Source of the DNA: JADJXV01 sp046328995
Lineage (GTDB): Bacteria > Bacteroidota > Ignavibacteria > Kapaibacteriales > UBA961
Assembly (NCBI GenBank): GCA_046328995.1
Contig: JAXLVN010000003.1
Span: forward strand, 372,001 to 436,000
DNA length: 64,000 nucleotides
Direction: 5' to 3'
The position numbers and the translations under genes are program-made. Below are positions 34,729-42,922 of this stretch, piece by piece; the stretch's first letter is position 1; the number at the start of each line of letters is the position of its first letter. The notes under the pieces are model-generated. The model was not told the DNA's origin and ran no database searches. It worked only from the letters and a program-made list of their open reading frames with translations.

Positions 34729-34870
34729 TTATTCAGGTATCACATTATAATACTCGTATATTACTCTCATATAACTTTCTGCATCTTGTTCTGGTTTAAT
34801 GGCGTTTGGATCGATAGGATCAGTGCAGTTTCTTATTGGGAACTTCTCAGGATAAAACAATTTACCAAAA
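34729..34870 (-). pseudogene. Orphan toxin tail on the minus strand
   Basis: On the minus strand, directly after the arm of the element at 34871-35094, about 46 codons are open to a stop at 34729. They include FYPEKFPIRNCTDPIDPNAI and ESYMRVIYEYYNVIPE, a composition like a genuine protein end. No start codon of its own. It precedes the two immunity-like genes on that strand by 136 bases. Confidence 0.45.
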
Positions 34871-35094
34871 ATTCTGTCCGGGCAGTTATTACAACCGCCC
34901 GTCAACACGTACCGCTGAAACGTACTGCAAGATAGCCACATCGAACGGTAGATAGTGTTAAGCTATCGCATATTGCTGAGATTATGTAACTTGTAGTTGG
35001 AATAGGAAGTAACGAATTATTTGAGGTACGGATGAGCAGTACATTTATTAGATAAGTGTTGACGATCAATTCTAAGAATTGACCGGACGGGAAC
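34871..35094. repeat. Inverted-repeat element, type II interior, right edge of the island
   Basis: 224 bases. One arm is ATTCTGTCCGGGCAG..., ACAACCGCCCGTCAACACG, CCGCTGAAACGTACTGC. The interior has GATAGCCACATCGAACGGTA and AGTTGGAATAGGAAGTAACG. The other arm is GATAAGTGTTGACGATC, ending GACCGGACGGGAA. It marks the border to the core-like gene at 35125. Confidence 0.85.
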
Positions 35095-35124
35095 ATCCCG
35101 GACAGGAAATACTAGCACGACGAG

Positions 35125-35772
35125 CTACTTTCTGTCGTACTGCCAGTCGCTATTATCTCTGGGGTGATACTCTCCGGACAGCATTTTTTTTATTCTGGAA
35201 ACTCTTTCAGCGTTGGCGGCCTTGTTCTTTTGGTAGTGAAATGCAGATGGCGCCCGTATCATGGCTAGTATAGACAAGTATTCATCCCAAGTCAAATCTC
35301 GAAAAGGTTTTCCCATATAATAGTTGGCTGCATTTTCGAATCCTTTGAGCTCGCGACCGTGGTCTTCACCAAGATAAACATCATTTATGAATAATGTTAG
35401 GATAGTGTCTTTGGGTATTAGATTATCGAATGCGAATCGAGATAGTAATGTCTGTTCTATTTTTTGAATTCCCGGTTTAAAATCCTCAAAATAGTACATT
35501 TTCACCAGTGCTTGGCTTATGGTAGTGACGCCTGCGCCAGGTGTAGAAAGATCAAATCCTTTATGGTGGTAGAAGTTTGGGTCTTGAACTTTTAATAGAG
35601 CGTCTAATTGTGCTTTCGTGAGGTCATGCAGTGTAAGTTTCATCCTGCCTGAGCGTAACGCGCGATGAACTATCTCCGGAGTCTGATCTCGTGCTTGTAT
35701 AATCACTATCGTATAATAGATTATAATACTTGCTAAAACGAAAAGGAATGAAATGAGAATCTTCTTTACCAT
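35125..35772 (-). CDS. GT51 transglycosylase-like protein lacking the catalytic Glu
   Basis: 215 residues from the ATG at 35772, with one N-terminal membrane anchor (ILISFLFVLASIIIYYTIVI). The rest follows the peptidoglycan glycosyltransferase (GT51/MtgA) pattern: LLKVQDPNFYHHKGFD, GAGVTTISQALVK, QKIEQTLLSRFAFD and INDVYLGEDHG. In active enzymes the first block reads ED..F..H.G; here the Glu is Gln (Q63, codon CAA). The STITQQ stretch is also changed (TTISQA). It may be an inactive or altered relative, for example a lipid II-binding or regulatory protein. It borders the cassette island. Confidence 0.78.
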   Translation of the reverse strand: MVKKILISFLFVLASIIIYYTIVIIQARDQTPEIVHRALRSGRMKLTLHDLTKAQLDALLKVQDPNFYHHKGFDLSTPGAGVTTISQALVKMYYFEDFKPGIQKIEQTLLSRFAFDNLIPKDTILTLFINDVYLGEDHGRELKGFENAANYYMGKPFRDLTWDEYLSILAMIRAPSAFHYQKNKAANAERVSRIKKMLSGEYHPRDNSDWQYDRK

Positions 35773-35998
35773 TGTGTTTTCTGCTTTGTTTACCGTTACA
35801 CCTGACGCGAGTTGTTGTAGTACAAATAAGTTGTTGAATGTATCGCAATGCCGTCCCGCCATGATACATGTAGCCCCCGTCGAGGCGTCTTGTTTGTAGC
35901 GTAATCGGTATTGCACCTTGCCTGTAGAGGCAGAAAATTTTCTGCCCCTACAACGAACGCTGCTCACCATTGATTATAACTATCCACCAGACTTGCCG

Positions 35999-36907
35999 CT
36001 ATACATATTCCCCCATCTTACCCGCCACATACCCCAATGCCGGCGCATACGTTTCAATTCCATGCGCTACCTTCTCGAATACTTTCACGTCTTTGAGCGT
36101 TTTGATGTGGAGTCGGGCGTTTTTAATGGATGTTTCGTAGGGAAAGAGCAGGTCTTTGTCGCCTTCGATGAGGTAGGTCGGAACGGTGACGCCTTGAAGT
36201 TCGGCGGCCATGTTGTAGGGTTTTTGGGTGTTGTCTTTGTAGCGGGTGAGGGCGAACACTTCATAGTCGATGAGAAGCTGTTCTGCAGTAGGGGAAAGCT
36301 TTTGGTGCGGCTTGCAGAAGATAGCATTATCGAGAAATGCCCGCACATTCTTCTCTTTAGGTGAAATAATAGGTAAGAGGTTGTAATATAAATTCTTAAA
36401 TGACATCGAAAACGGCTGCACGCATCCCGGATTGAGTAAAAAAGCGGCTTTGATACGCTCAGGGAACACAAGACACGCTTTCATGCAGATGAGCCCGCCG
36501 AAAGATGCGCCTGCGATACATGCTTTGTCAATTGAGAGGGCGTTGAAGAGTTCGAGCGCCCATTCTCCGAAACCGAGTGAACGTATGTCGGGCGTGTTGC
36601 CATCGCTGAGATTCGGCAAACCATTCGTTTCGACGAGATAGATTTTATGCGTCGTGCCAAAGCTGTCTAGTGCGCGGTCTAAGTCCCAAAAGAGGGAAGT
36701 AGTGCGCGCTCCGGGGAAGATGACGAGGGTGTCTTTGGTGTTGAGGTCGGTATGGAGTCCCCACACATGCGTCATGCCTAAGCTTGTGTTGACGGTGAAC
36801 CGCTGATAGGTGCGTCTATTAGCCGTTTCGAGGGAATGCACCCAGCGTTCGAACCATTGTTTATCGGTGGGTATGTCTTTGAAGTGCGATTGTTTAAAGA
36901 TGTTCAT
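35999..36907 (-). CDS. Alpha/beta hydrolase
   Basis: 302 residues, cytoplasmic. Alpha/beta-hydrolase fold with nucleophile elbow GASFGG (S135), acid in EGDKDLLFP and catalytic His in VAHGIET near the end; an oxyanion region follows LVIFPGARTTS. Substrate unknown; ester or lactone hydrolysis is usual for the family. Monocistronic on the minus strand, 226 bases from the transglycosylase-like gene. Confidence 0.88.
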   Translation of the reverse strand: MNIFKQSHFKDIPTDKQWFERWVHSLETANRRTYQRFTVNTSLGMTHVWGLHTDLNTKDTLVIFPGARTTSLFWDLDRALDSFGTTHKIYLVETNGLPNLSDGNTPDIRSLGFGEWALELFNALSIDKACIAGASFGGLICMKACLVFPERIKAAFLLNPGCVQPFSMSFKNLYYNLLPIISPKEKNVRAFLDNAIFCKPHQKLSPTAEQLLIDYEVFALTRYKDNTQKPYNMAAELQGVTVPTYLIEGDKDLLFPYETSIKNARLHIKTLKDVKVFEKVAHGIETYAPALGYVAGKMGEYV

Positions 36908-37254
36908 GGGGTTGAATTAAATAGTGCAACATTTTAAGAGCGAAATTACGGAGGATTTGGGAATTATCTAAGTAACTATAACCACTTTACCGATTTCGTT
37001 CAACACCAAGTGTCAAGGAAATGCACAGAACCAATCCCAGCGGTGATAAATTATTACTACAAACAAATCATCTTCAATCATAAAAAATCAGCGGCATCAG
37101 CGTGCCATCAGCTTTCTGCTACATGGTTATTGCAAACAAATCATCTTCAATCATAAAAAATCAGCGGCATCAGCGTGCCATTCTTCCCTACGCTTGGACG
37201 GCAATGGGTGTCCGCAGGCGAGGATTGGAATAGTACCAAGGGGAACCCAATCAA
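36908..37254. repeat. Intergenic region with a 49-bp direct repeat
   Basis: Copies at 37060-37108 and 37133-37181 start CAAACAAATCATCTTCAATC and end GCGGCATCAGCGTGCCAT, apparently identical, 73 bases apart. A single CCAATCCCAGCGG motif at about 37031 echoes the repeat at 22021. No gene seen. Confidence 0.75.
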
Positions 37255-39669
37255 TTAAAATGGAAGCGATACGCCGAGACCCCATTTGAAATTGCCTGCG
37301 CCGAGATTGCCGACGCCGAAGCGGGCATCGAAGCGGAGGAAAATCACATTGCTGATGAAGGTGGGGATGCGGGCGAGACCGAAGCCGACTTCGGAATACC
37401 AGTCATCGCCGGTGGGGAGGTAACCTGGTACGCGCGAACGCCAGCGACCGCTTGCTGCTGCGCCGATGAGATCGATGCCGCGGCCTTCGTAGAGCGGTAA
37501 TCCAATGGCGCGCCACCAGATATCGGTGAAGTTGATTTCGGCGGTGAGGGCGGTGTATTCGGTGCCGCCGTAGAGGCCGATGGGCGCCGAACCGAAATTT
37601 CCGAAGATAGTAGCTTGTGCTAATTGCGCTTTCTGGCGGAATTGATATTGGATGGGAATATCGCCGCTCGCGATACCTGCCTCGACAAGTGCATGGAGAG
37701 AGATGGGAGCGTAGCCCGTGGGGATGAGGGAGAACATTGCTTCGCCCGACACTTCGAGCGTGCGGAAGGGTTTGCTCAGTGTGTATTCATCGCCGTAGAG
37801 TCCAGAGATACCAAGCGAGTACATTGGTCTGCCATTGAAGGCGATGCCGAGAACATTACCCCATTTTGCGCTGATGCCGAGTGTGCGATAGGAGCCCTCG
37901 ACGATTGCAGGGTTCGACCGCCAGCCGCCTTCGGTAAATATCGAACGTTTGGCAAGATCGGTGGTGGAGAATTGCCTGGAGAATTCTGCTTCTGCTTCGA
38001 AATTAATCCCGAGCGCGTTGCCTTTTGCATTAAAAGAGTACCCGTCGGCGCGGTAATAGTCGTAATAATCTTCATGTTCAAACGCTGCACCGATGGAATT
38101 AACGAGCATAGGATACGAGCGGTCTCCGGAGGTAGTCGCTTGCCATGAAAAGAGTTTGCCGGTCACCGAGAAGACTTTCATCGAGTCGAGATAGGCCGTG
38201 AGCGCGGCTTCGCCCATGTACCGGTGGATGCCCAAGCTGTAGGCGCCTTTGGTGGAGAGGGAGAATTGCTTGAGGGAGGAGGTCTGTTCAGCGCCAAGGA
38301 TGATACTGCCGATGCGGTTGAATTCGATGACCGGACCATAGCTGAATTTTACAAGAGAATTAAGCACTGAATCCGGTGGTGTGGCGGCGACTATGCTGTC
38401 GATGCGGTGGTAGATTTCCTTTTCGCGGTCGGTGAGCTCTTGGAGGGCATTTTTCTCCCAGAATTCACTGTTTGCCGAGTCTGCTGCTGCTGCTACAGTG
38501 ATGCGCCGGCGATCTTCACCGCCAAAGACAGAGTCGGGGATGGGCTCATTTAATTTAATATCATTGTAAATACTTGTGGCGATAACATCTGCACCAAATT
38601 CCACGAAATTTTTAATCACTTCAACTTTTGCTTTGGCGGTGACCTGCAGGTAGGTCGGCTGCCACATATCTTTTTGAATTTCTTCATACTTTTGAACGAA
38701 GCGGAGGTTCTTGACAAAGCTTATCGCGGTGGCTTCGCTTGGTGCGAGGTCTGCTTCGATGAGATTATAGGTGCCTTCGATGATTTTAAGCGTTCCGCGG
38801 AAGGCCGGCAGGAGAGTACTGTTGGGTTCAACTGCAATCACATACACATATTTATCACCGATTGTCGTACGTTCTACGAGCGAGAATTTATACCGTGAAA
38901 AGGGGTCAGACGAGAGGGGAGAAAGGATATCGGCGCTGACAATCTTAACAGTTTCATCATAGAAGCTGACGAAGTTACCGATGGCGAGGAGGTTTTGCTG
39001 TTTTTCTAAGTTCCGTGTTTGGCGGCGTTGGAGGATTTCCGCATGGTATTTTTTCTTGACATTATCGCGTGTGATTTTGGAGTAGGATTCCATGATAAAG
39101 AGCGAGTTCTTTTCGTCGAGTTTGCTGCCGAGGTCGAGTTGCGCGCTGCCACGTCCGCCGCCTTGTCGATTGGGCGGACCGCTTGGAGCGCTCACACCGA
39201 TGCCTTTGCCTTCGAGTTCGAGGTTGAATTTTGAATAGAGGAGTCCGGTAAAGGAGGTGATTTTTTTAAGATTTTCTTCTTTCCGTTCGATAGCGCGTTT
39301 GATCACATTATCGGCTGAGATATCGGCGGTGATTTGCACGGATTGTAAGCCGACGGCTGAGGGTTTGAGTGAGATTGCGAGCTGGGGTGATGATTGGCTA
39401 ACCGTAAAAGTCTGACTTTGGTATCCCAATGATTTTACTTCAATTGAATACGTTCCTTTGGGCATTGGGATGCGGAAAAAGCCATTTATTCCGGAGTATG
39501 TACCACGTCGTGAATCGAGGACATGAATCGAAGCGCCGGCGATGGGTTTATGAGATTCTGCATCAGTGAGAATGCCTTGGATAGCGAAGGTATCATCGGC
39601 AAGAAGAGAGAGGGAGGGGCAGACGAGGCAAAAAGCAGTGAGGATAAAAGTAAGAACAAGAGATTTCAT
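37255..39669 (-). CDS. DUF5686 outer-membrane protein with carboxypeptidase-like domain
   Basis: 804 residues. Signal peptide (MKSLVLTFILTAFCLVCPSL..., cleavage near LLA). Residues ~27-110 form a carboxypeptidase regulatory-like (CarboxypepD_reg) beta sandwich: GILTDAESHKPIAGASIHV, GFFRIPMPKGTYSIEVKSLG. The remainder matches DUF5686 of Bacteroidota: VIKRAIERKEEN, then a long periplasmic part, and a C-terminal barrel ending in aromatic GLGVSLPF as outer-membrane barrels do. Role unknown. Monocistronic. Confidence 0.87.
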   Translation of the reverse strand: MKSLVLTFILTAFCLVCPSLSLLADDTFAIQGILTDAESHKPIAGASIHVLDSRRGTYSGINGFFRIPMPKGTYSIEVKSLGYQSQTFTVSQSSPQLAISLKPSAVGLQSVQITADISADNVIKRAIERKEENLKKITSFTGLLYSKFNLELEGKGIGVSAPSGPPNRQGGGRGSAQLDLGSKLDEKNSLFIMESYSKITRDNVKKKYHAEILQRRQTRNLEKQQNLLAIGNFVSFYDETVKIVSADILSPLSSDPFSRYKFSLVERTTIGDKYVYVIAVEPNSTLLPAFRGTLKIIEGTYNLIEADLAPSEATAISFVKNLRFVQKYEEIQKDMWQPTYLQVTAKAKVEVIKNFVEFGADVIATSIYNDIKLNEPIPDSVFGGEDRRRITVAAAADSANSEFWEKNALQELTDREKEIYHRIDSIVAATPPDSVLNSLVKFSYGPVIEFNRIGSIILGAEQTSSLKQFSLSTKGAYSLGIHRYMGEAALTAYLDSMKVFSVTGKLFSWQATTSGDRSYPMLVNSIGAAFEHEDYYDYYRADGYSFNAKGNALGINFEAEAEFSRQFSTTDLAKRSIFTEGGWRSNPAIVEGSYRTLGISAKWGNVLGIAFNGRPMYSLGISGLYGDEYTLSKPFRTLEVSGEAMFSLIPTGYAPISLHALVEAGIASGDIPIQYQFRQKAQLAQATIFGNFGSAPIGLYGGTEYTALTAEINFTDIWWRAIGLPLYEGRGIDLIGAAASGRWRSRVPGYLPTGDDWYSEVGFGLARIPTFISNVIFLRFDARFGVGNLGAGNFKWGLGVSLPF

Positions 39670-39780
39670 TAAATTGCATCCTTAACGGTAGAACATGTAA
39701 AACAGAGGTTGGAAACTCTACAAATAATTCCGCGCTATAACGACTGGTCGTTGATTTAGTTGCTAAAGAAAGAATTAACC

Positions 39781-40125
39781 ATGAATGGACTTTGGAATAC
39801 GCTATTTCTGCTTGTAGGCAGTAATATTTTTATGACATTTGCCTGGTATGGGCATTTAAAAAACAAAGAACTGCCTCTTTGGAAGGCAGTTCTTATGAGT
39901 TGGGGTATCGCTTTTTTTGAGTATTTACTGATGATTCCTGCCAATCGACTCGGCTATCAGGTAGCGAGTGCGTCTCAATTAAAGATCATGCAGGAGGCGA
40001 TTACACTTGTGATATTTGTCGGGTTTGCCGTGCTGTATTTAAAAGAACCTCTTCGATGGAATATGCTTGTATCACTTGGCTTAGTCGGCGCGGCTGTGTT
40101 CTTTGCCTTCCATAAATGGGAATAA
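39781..40125 (+). CDS. DMT-family small membrane protein (DUF486)
   Basis: 114 residues from the ATG at 39781. Four transmembrane segments; FMTFAWYGHLKNKELPLWKA and FFEYLLMIPANRLGY are the DUF486 signatures. Belongs to the drug/metabolite transporter superfamily of small exporters; substrate unknown. The coding region contains a perfect 10-bp inverted repeat (AAGAACTGCC at 39866-39875, GGCAGTTCTT at 39885-39894). Its 3' end is directly next to the 3' end of the convergent MCE gene. Confidence 0.9.
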   Translation: MNGLWNTLFLLVGSNIFMTFAWYGHLKNKELPLWKAVLMSWGIAFFEYLLMIPANRLGYQVASASQLKIMQEAITLVIFVGFAVLYLKEPLRWNMLVSLGLVGAAVFFAFHKWE

Positions 40126-41070
40126 TTAGGGACGCGTACCGAGGCGTAAGTTGACATTAACGCCATGCTCGTATGCTTTGTCGATAAAGTCATGTAATTT
40201 ATTAATTGTCGAGTCTAATTTTACCGATAGGTCTTTATCATAGAGCAGCTTGGTAACGATGCCGCTGCCGGTCTTAAGATCATTTACCGTTTTACGGACA
40301 TCGGTAATGAGCCCGTCTGCATTGGTAAGAGTTCCGTCTGTTTTAGTAATTAGATTTTGGACTGATACGGTAGTAGCGTCTAATTTCCCAAGGAGTTCGC
40401 GTACTTTTGGTTCATTGACTTGGACAGCTTGGCGTAAATCTGCGCTCAATACTTTTAAATTATTGAGCGTCGCCTGGAGTTCGGGTTTGTTCTGCTGTAC
40501 AAACGAATTAAGATTACCGACGAGTTGATTGGTATTATCGACGGCTTCGCGCATTTGTGCCACGACTTTGCCATCGGCGAGGAGGGCAGTAGCGGCGGCG
40601 GTGATGGTATCGAGACGTTTAATGAGGATTTTGGCATCGGTGCCGAGTTCGCCGACCATAGCAATCATTTCGGTGGCATCGGTTGCGATGGTACCTTTGA
40701 TTTCCATTTGAGGATTAAAGCTGCCGCTGAGTCCGGGGGAGAGGTCAATTTTTTTACCGCCGGTAATTTCGAGCATAGAGATGCGTGCGGAGATATCGGA
40801 GTGAAAGTCGGAGATGTCATCGACGGCTGCCTGAACGAGAACCCCGCCGCTCGCATTTTTTACAGAGAGGACGCTTCCGCGTTTTACGCCATTGACCATG
40901 ACAGCCGAGGACACATCGATGCCTCCTGAGGAGGGAAATTTCATGGTAATTGTCTGCTGAGTGCCGGATACAATCCACCCACGCCCGAGCGAAATTCCGA
41001 TAATAAGGATGATAAATGAGAGAAGAGTAACGATACCGACTTTTATTTCTGTAGAACGTTTGGTAGTCAT
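40126..41070 (-). CDS. MCE (MlaD-like) lipid-transport protein
   Basis: 314 residues from the ATG at 41070. One N-terminal membrane anchor (VGIVTLLSFIILIIGISLG), then the MCE domain (MKFPSSGGIDVSSAVMVNGV, GKKIDLSPG). A long helical region with heptad-like spacing follows, as in MCE proteins that form a periplasmic channel for phospholipids between the inner and outer membranes. Usually works with an MlaE permease and MlaF ATPase; neither is next to it here. A terminator lies upstream for ssb. Confidence 0.9.
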   Translation of the reverse strand: MTTKRSTEIKVGIVTLLSFIILIIGISLGRGWIVSGTQQTITMKFPSSGGIDVSSAVMVNGVKRGSVLSVKNASGGVLVQAAVDDISDFHSDISARISMLEITGGKKIDLSPGLSGSFNPQMEIKGTIATDATEMIAMVGELGTDAKILIKRLDTITAAATALLADGKVVAQMREAVDNTNQLVGNLNSFVQQNKPELQATLNNLKVLSADLRQAVQVNEPKVRELLGKLDATTVSVQNLITKTDGTLTNADGLITDVRKTVNDLKTGSGIVTKLLYDKDLSVKLDSTINKLHDFIDKAYEHGVNVNLRLGTRP

Positions 41071-41106
41071 AGAATATAATATTTTGAACAAGTTGATACG
41101 CGTCGT

Positions 41107-41134
41107 ATAAAAAAAGCCCTTCTCAAAGGGCTTT
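41107..41134 (-). terminator. Rho-independent terminator after ssb
   Basis: AAAAGCCCTT and AAGGGCTTTT form a stem with a short CTCA-type loop. On the minus strand it ends in a run of T, right after the ssb stop. Confidence 0.82.
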
Positions 41135-41163
41135 TGGCTCGTACTACGCGACCCATGGATTAA

Positions 41164-41577
41164 TTAGAACGGAATATCATCAGATGGAGTTCGCTGCTCT
41201 TGGGTATGCTGCTCTTCATGTGTCTGATGAGAAGCTGAGGCTTGGCGTCCGTCGAGGAGGAGCAGGTTATCAGCCATAATTTCTGTATAATATCTTCGTG
41301 TACCGGAATTATCATCAAATACACGGTTTTGAATTTTACCTTCGACATAAATGCGAGAGCCGCGGTGAACATGTCGGTGCATGATATCAGCGAGTCCGCG
41401 CCAGGCGATCACGGTATGCCAATCGGTATGCTCCTGAATATTACCGTCTTTGTCTTTCCATGTTTCGGTAGTAGCGAGGCGCAGAGTGGCAACGGGAACG
41501 CCGCTTGGGGTGAAGTTCATTTCAGGGTCTTTCCCGACATTACCGATGAGCATTACTTTGTTGAGTGATCTCGACAT
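41164..41577 (-). CDS. ssb: Single-stranded DNA-binding protein
   Basis: 137 residues. OB-fold SSB: MSRSLNKVMLIGNVGKDPEM start, WHTVIAWRGLAD, GSRIYVEGKIQNR; a Gln/His-rich linker and the acidic protein-interaction tip DDIPF at the end. Binds ssDNA as a tetramer in replication and repair. Monocistronic with its own terminator. Confidence 0.96.
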   Translation of the reverse strand: MSRSLNKVMLIGNVGKDPEMNFTPSGVPVATLRLATTETWKDKDGNIQEHTDWHTVIAWRGLADIMHRHVHRGSRIYVEGKIQNRVFDDNSGTRRYYTEIMADNLLLLDGRQASASHQTHEEQHTQEQRTPSDDIPF

Positions 41578-41766
41578 TATCGTACCTCTTTGCTATATTG
41601 TACAATAAAAATAATAGATATAGTAACAGTTATCCTAAAAAAGTAGAATAGCTTTTTGCAAAATAGAAAATATTTCGCAAAAAGCTACTACAAATTTTAC
41701 AGGTAATTGATTATCCGGGATGGAATCTCATGCATCGTTATCACCGGGATTGCCTGACGTCTCGCA

Positions 41767-42081
41767 TTACGCACCTGTAACTGCTTCGACTTGTTCGTCG
41801 TTGGCATCTTTGAATGTCTGAGAAATTCTGGCTGCAGCTTGGCGTATGATGTCAGGATTATTATAGTATCCTGCATTTGCCTGCTGCTGCACTTGCTGCA
41901 GACGTTCGGTGAGCTGTGTACTGATGATTTTACGGGACTCCGCTGAAATTTCGAGCGTGTCTTCACGGCGCTGCACTTGCTCTGTATCATTCTGCACTTG
42001 ATCAGATTTTTTTTGCTGTACTTGCTCTACCTGAAAGTTGAGCGAGGGTACGCGAACTGAGTCTAACGAGTTGATAGCCAT
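41767..42081 (-). CDS. FlgM-like anti-sigma-28 factor
   Basis: 104 residues, low-complexity Gln-rich first half, then DTLEISAESRKI and a helical tail with ERLQQVQQQANAGYYNNPDI. This fits the FlgM pattern (a strand with ISxEA, then a G-x-Y turn before the last helix). FlgM holds the flagellar sigma factor FliA inactive until the hook is complete. Last gene of the flagellar filament cluster. Supported by the sigma-28-type promoter ahead of the flagellin gene in the same cluster. Assignment by pattern only. Confidence 0.6.
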   Translation of the reverse strand: MAINSLDSVRVPSLNFQVEQVQQKKSDQVQNDTEQVQRREDTLEISAESRKIISTQLTERLQQVQQQANAGYYNNPDIIRQAAARISQTFKDANDEQVEAVTGA

Positions 42082-42085
42082 AAAA

Positions 42086-42463
42086 TTACCTATTAGAATA
42101 AATCAATAAAGATTTTTGTTGTTGAAACGTGCGTAACCGAAATTGTGCTTCTTCCATTTTTCTGCGAATATTCTCGACTAAAATAGCGTCAGCTTTAATT
42201 AAATTTTGAATTCTGGTGTTCCACGGTGCGCTGTGAGCCTGTACTTCACCTTGTCCCGATGCACTGTAATACCAATCTCCGAACTGCTCAAGTAACTCCA
42301 GCCTGCGATTGTACAGATCTTCGATTGCTTCTCCGATGAACAAATCCTCCGACTCTCCGACAGTATCCGATGACTTTATGAGTTCTGCTATTTGAATGGT
42401 GATACTCTCGATTGCATCGATAATTGTATGGCCTGTTGTATCGGTCGTCGTCATCTCGGTCAT
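42086..42463 (-). CDS. Flagellar chaperone-like protein (FliT/FlgN type)
   Basis: 125 residues, all-helical, soluble. The C-terminal helices (IQNLIKADAILVENIRRKME then RLRTFQQQKSLLIYS) resemble FliT/FlgN-type export chaperones. Starts with a 4-base ATGA overlap with the end of flaG and ends 4 bases before the FlgM-like gene, so it is tightly coupled within the filament operon. Which client it serves (FliD or hook-associated proteins) is not clear. Confidence 0.55.
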   Translation of the reverse strand: MTEMTTTDTTGHTIIDAIESITIQIAELIKSSDTVGESEDLFIGEAIEDLYNRRLELLEQFGDWYYSASGQGEVQAHSAPWNTRIQNLIKADAILVENIRRKMEEAQFRLRTFQQQKSLLIYSNR

Positions 42464-42849
42464 ATCGTAGAATCCGTCACTTGTCCTTGCTGCTCAAGTG
42501 TACTGGAGATGAACTTTGAGAGCTGTAATGCGAGCTCTGAGGGAATCTGTTGTACGACTTCATTCGTTGCTGAGTTGACAATTTTCAGAATAATTTTTTT
42601 AGTATCGTTATCAATAGAAAATCGCAATGCAGTATCAGGCGTATTAAAAATTGCCTGCAAGCGTTCGGATAACTTATTGAAGTCGGGCTTCTGCTTTTTG
42701 GAATTAGTTTCCTGCTTGGTACTGACTACCTGCTGTGATTGGACAGCTGCCTCCTCTGTTTTCTCTTTATGGCTAGAGAGCTCAGAGCGAATATCGGCAG
42801 CTTGAATCACCGGGGTAGAAAGTGTATTTTGAATTGGAGCTATAGTCAT
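42460..42849 (-). CDS. flaG: FlaG family flagellar protein
   Basis: 129 residues with a polar N-terminal region and a C-terminal FlaG domain: LRFSIDNDTKKIILKIVNSA then EVVQQIPSELALQLSKF. FlaG is thought to influence filament length. It sits between fliD and the chaperone-like gene, the usual neighbourhood. Confidence 0.82.
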   Translation of the reverse strand: MTIAPIQNTLSTPVIQAADIRSELSSHKEKTEEAAVQSQQVVSTKQETNSKKQKPDFNKLSERLQAIFNTPDTALRFSIDNDTKKIILKIVNSATNEVVQQIPSELALQLSKFISSTLEQQGQVTDSTI

Positions 42850-42922
42850 GACGTTACTCCCGAGATATTAACAAGTTAGTATGTATTTCGATCACTGTAA
42901 ATACTACCGTAAAATGAATTGC

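Noticed and set aside
34717..34935. Plus-strand frame of 72 codons next to the last repeat
   Set aside because: Its end is read from the repeat arm and its start is weak; the minus-strand reading gives a better protein-like tail in line with the other cassettes.
22440..35094. Integron or gene-cassette array with attC sites
   Set aside because: The repeats have inverted ends and inner palindromes, but no integrase gene and no attC core (GTTRRRY) was seen. A cassette-like arrangement is kept, integron machinery is not.
37624..38148. 174-codon plus-strand frame inside the DUF5686 gene
   Set aside because: It lies wholly opposite a well supported gene and has the mirrored codon pattern of a shadow frame.
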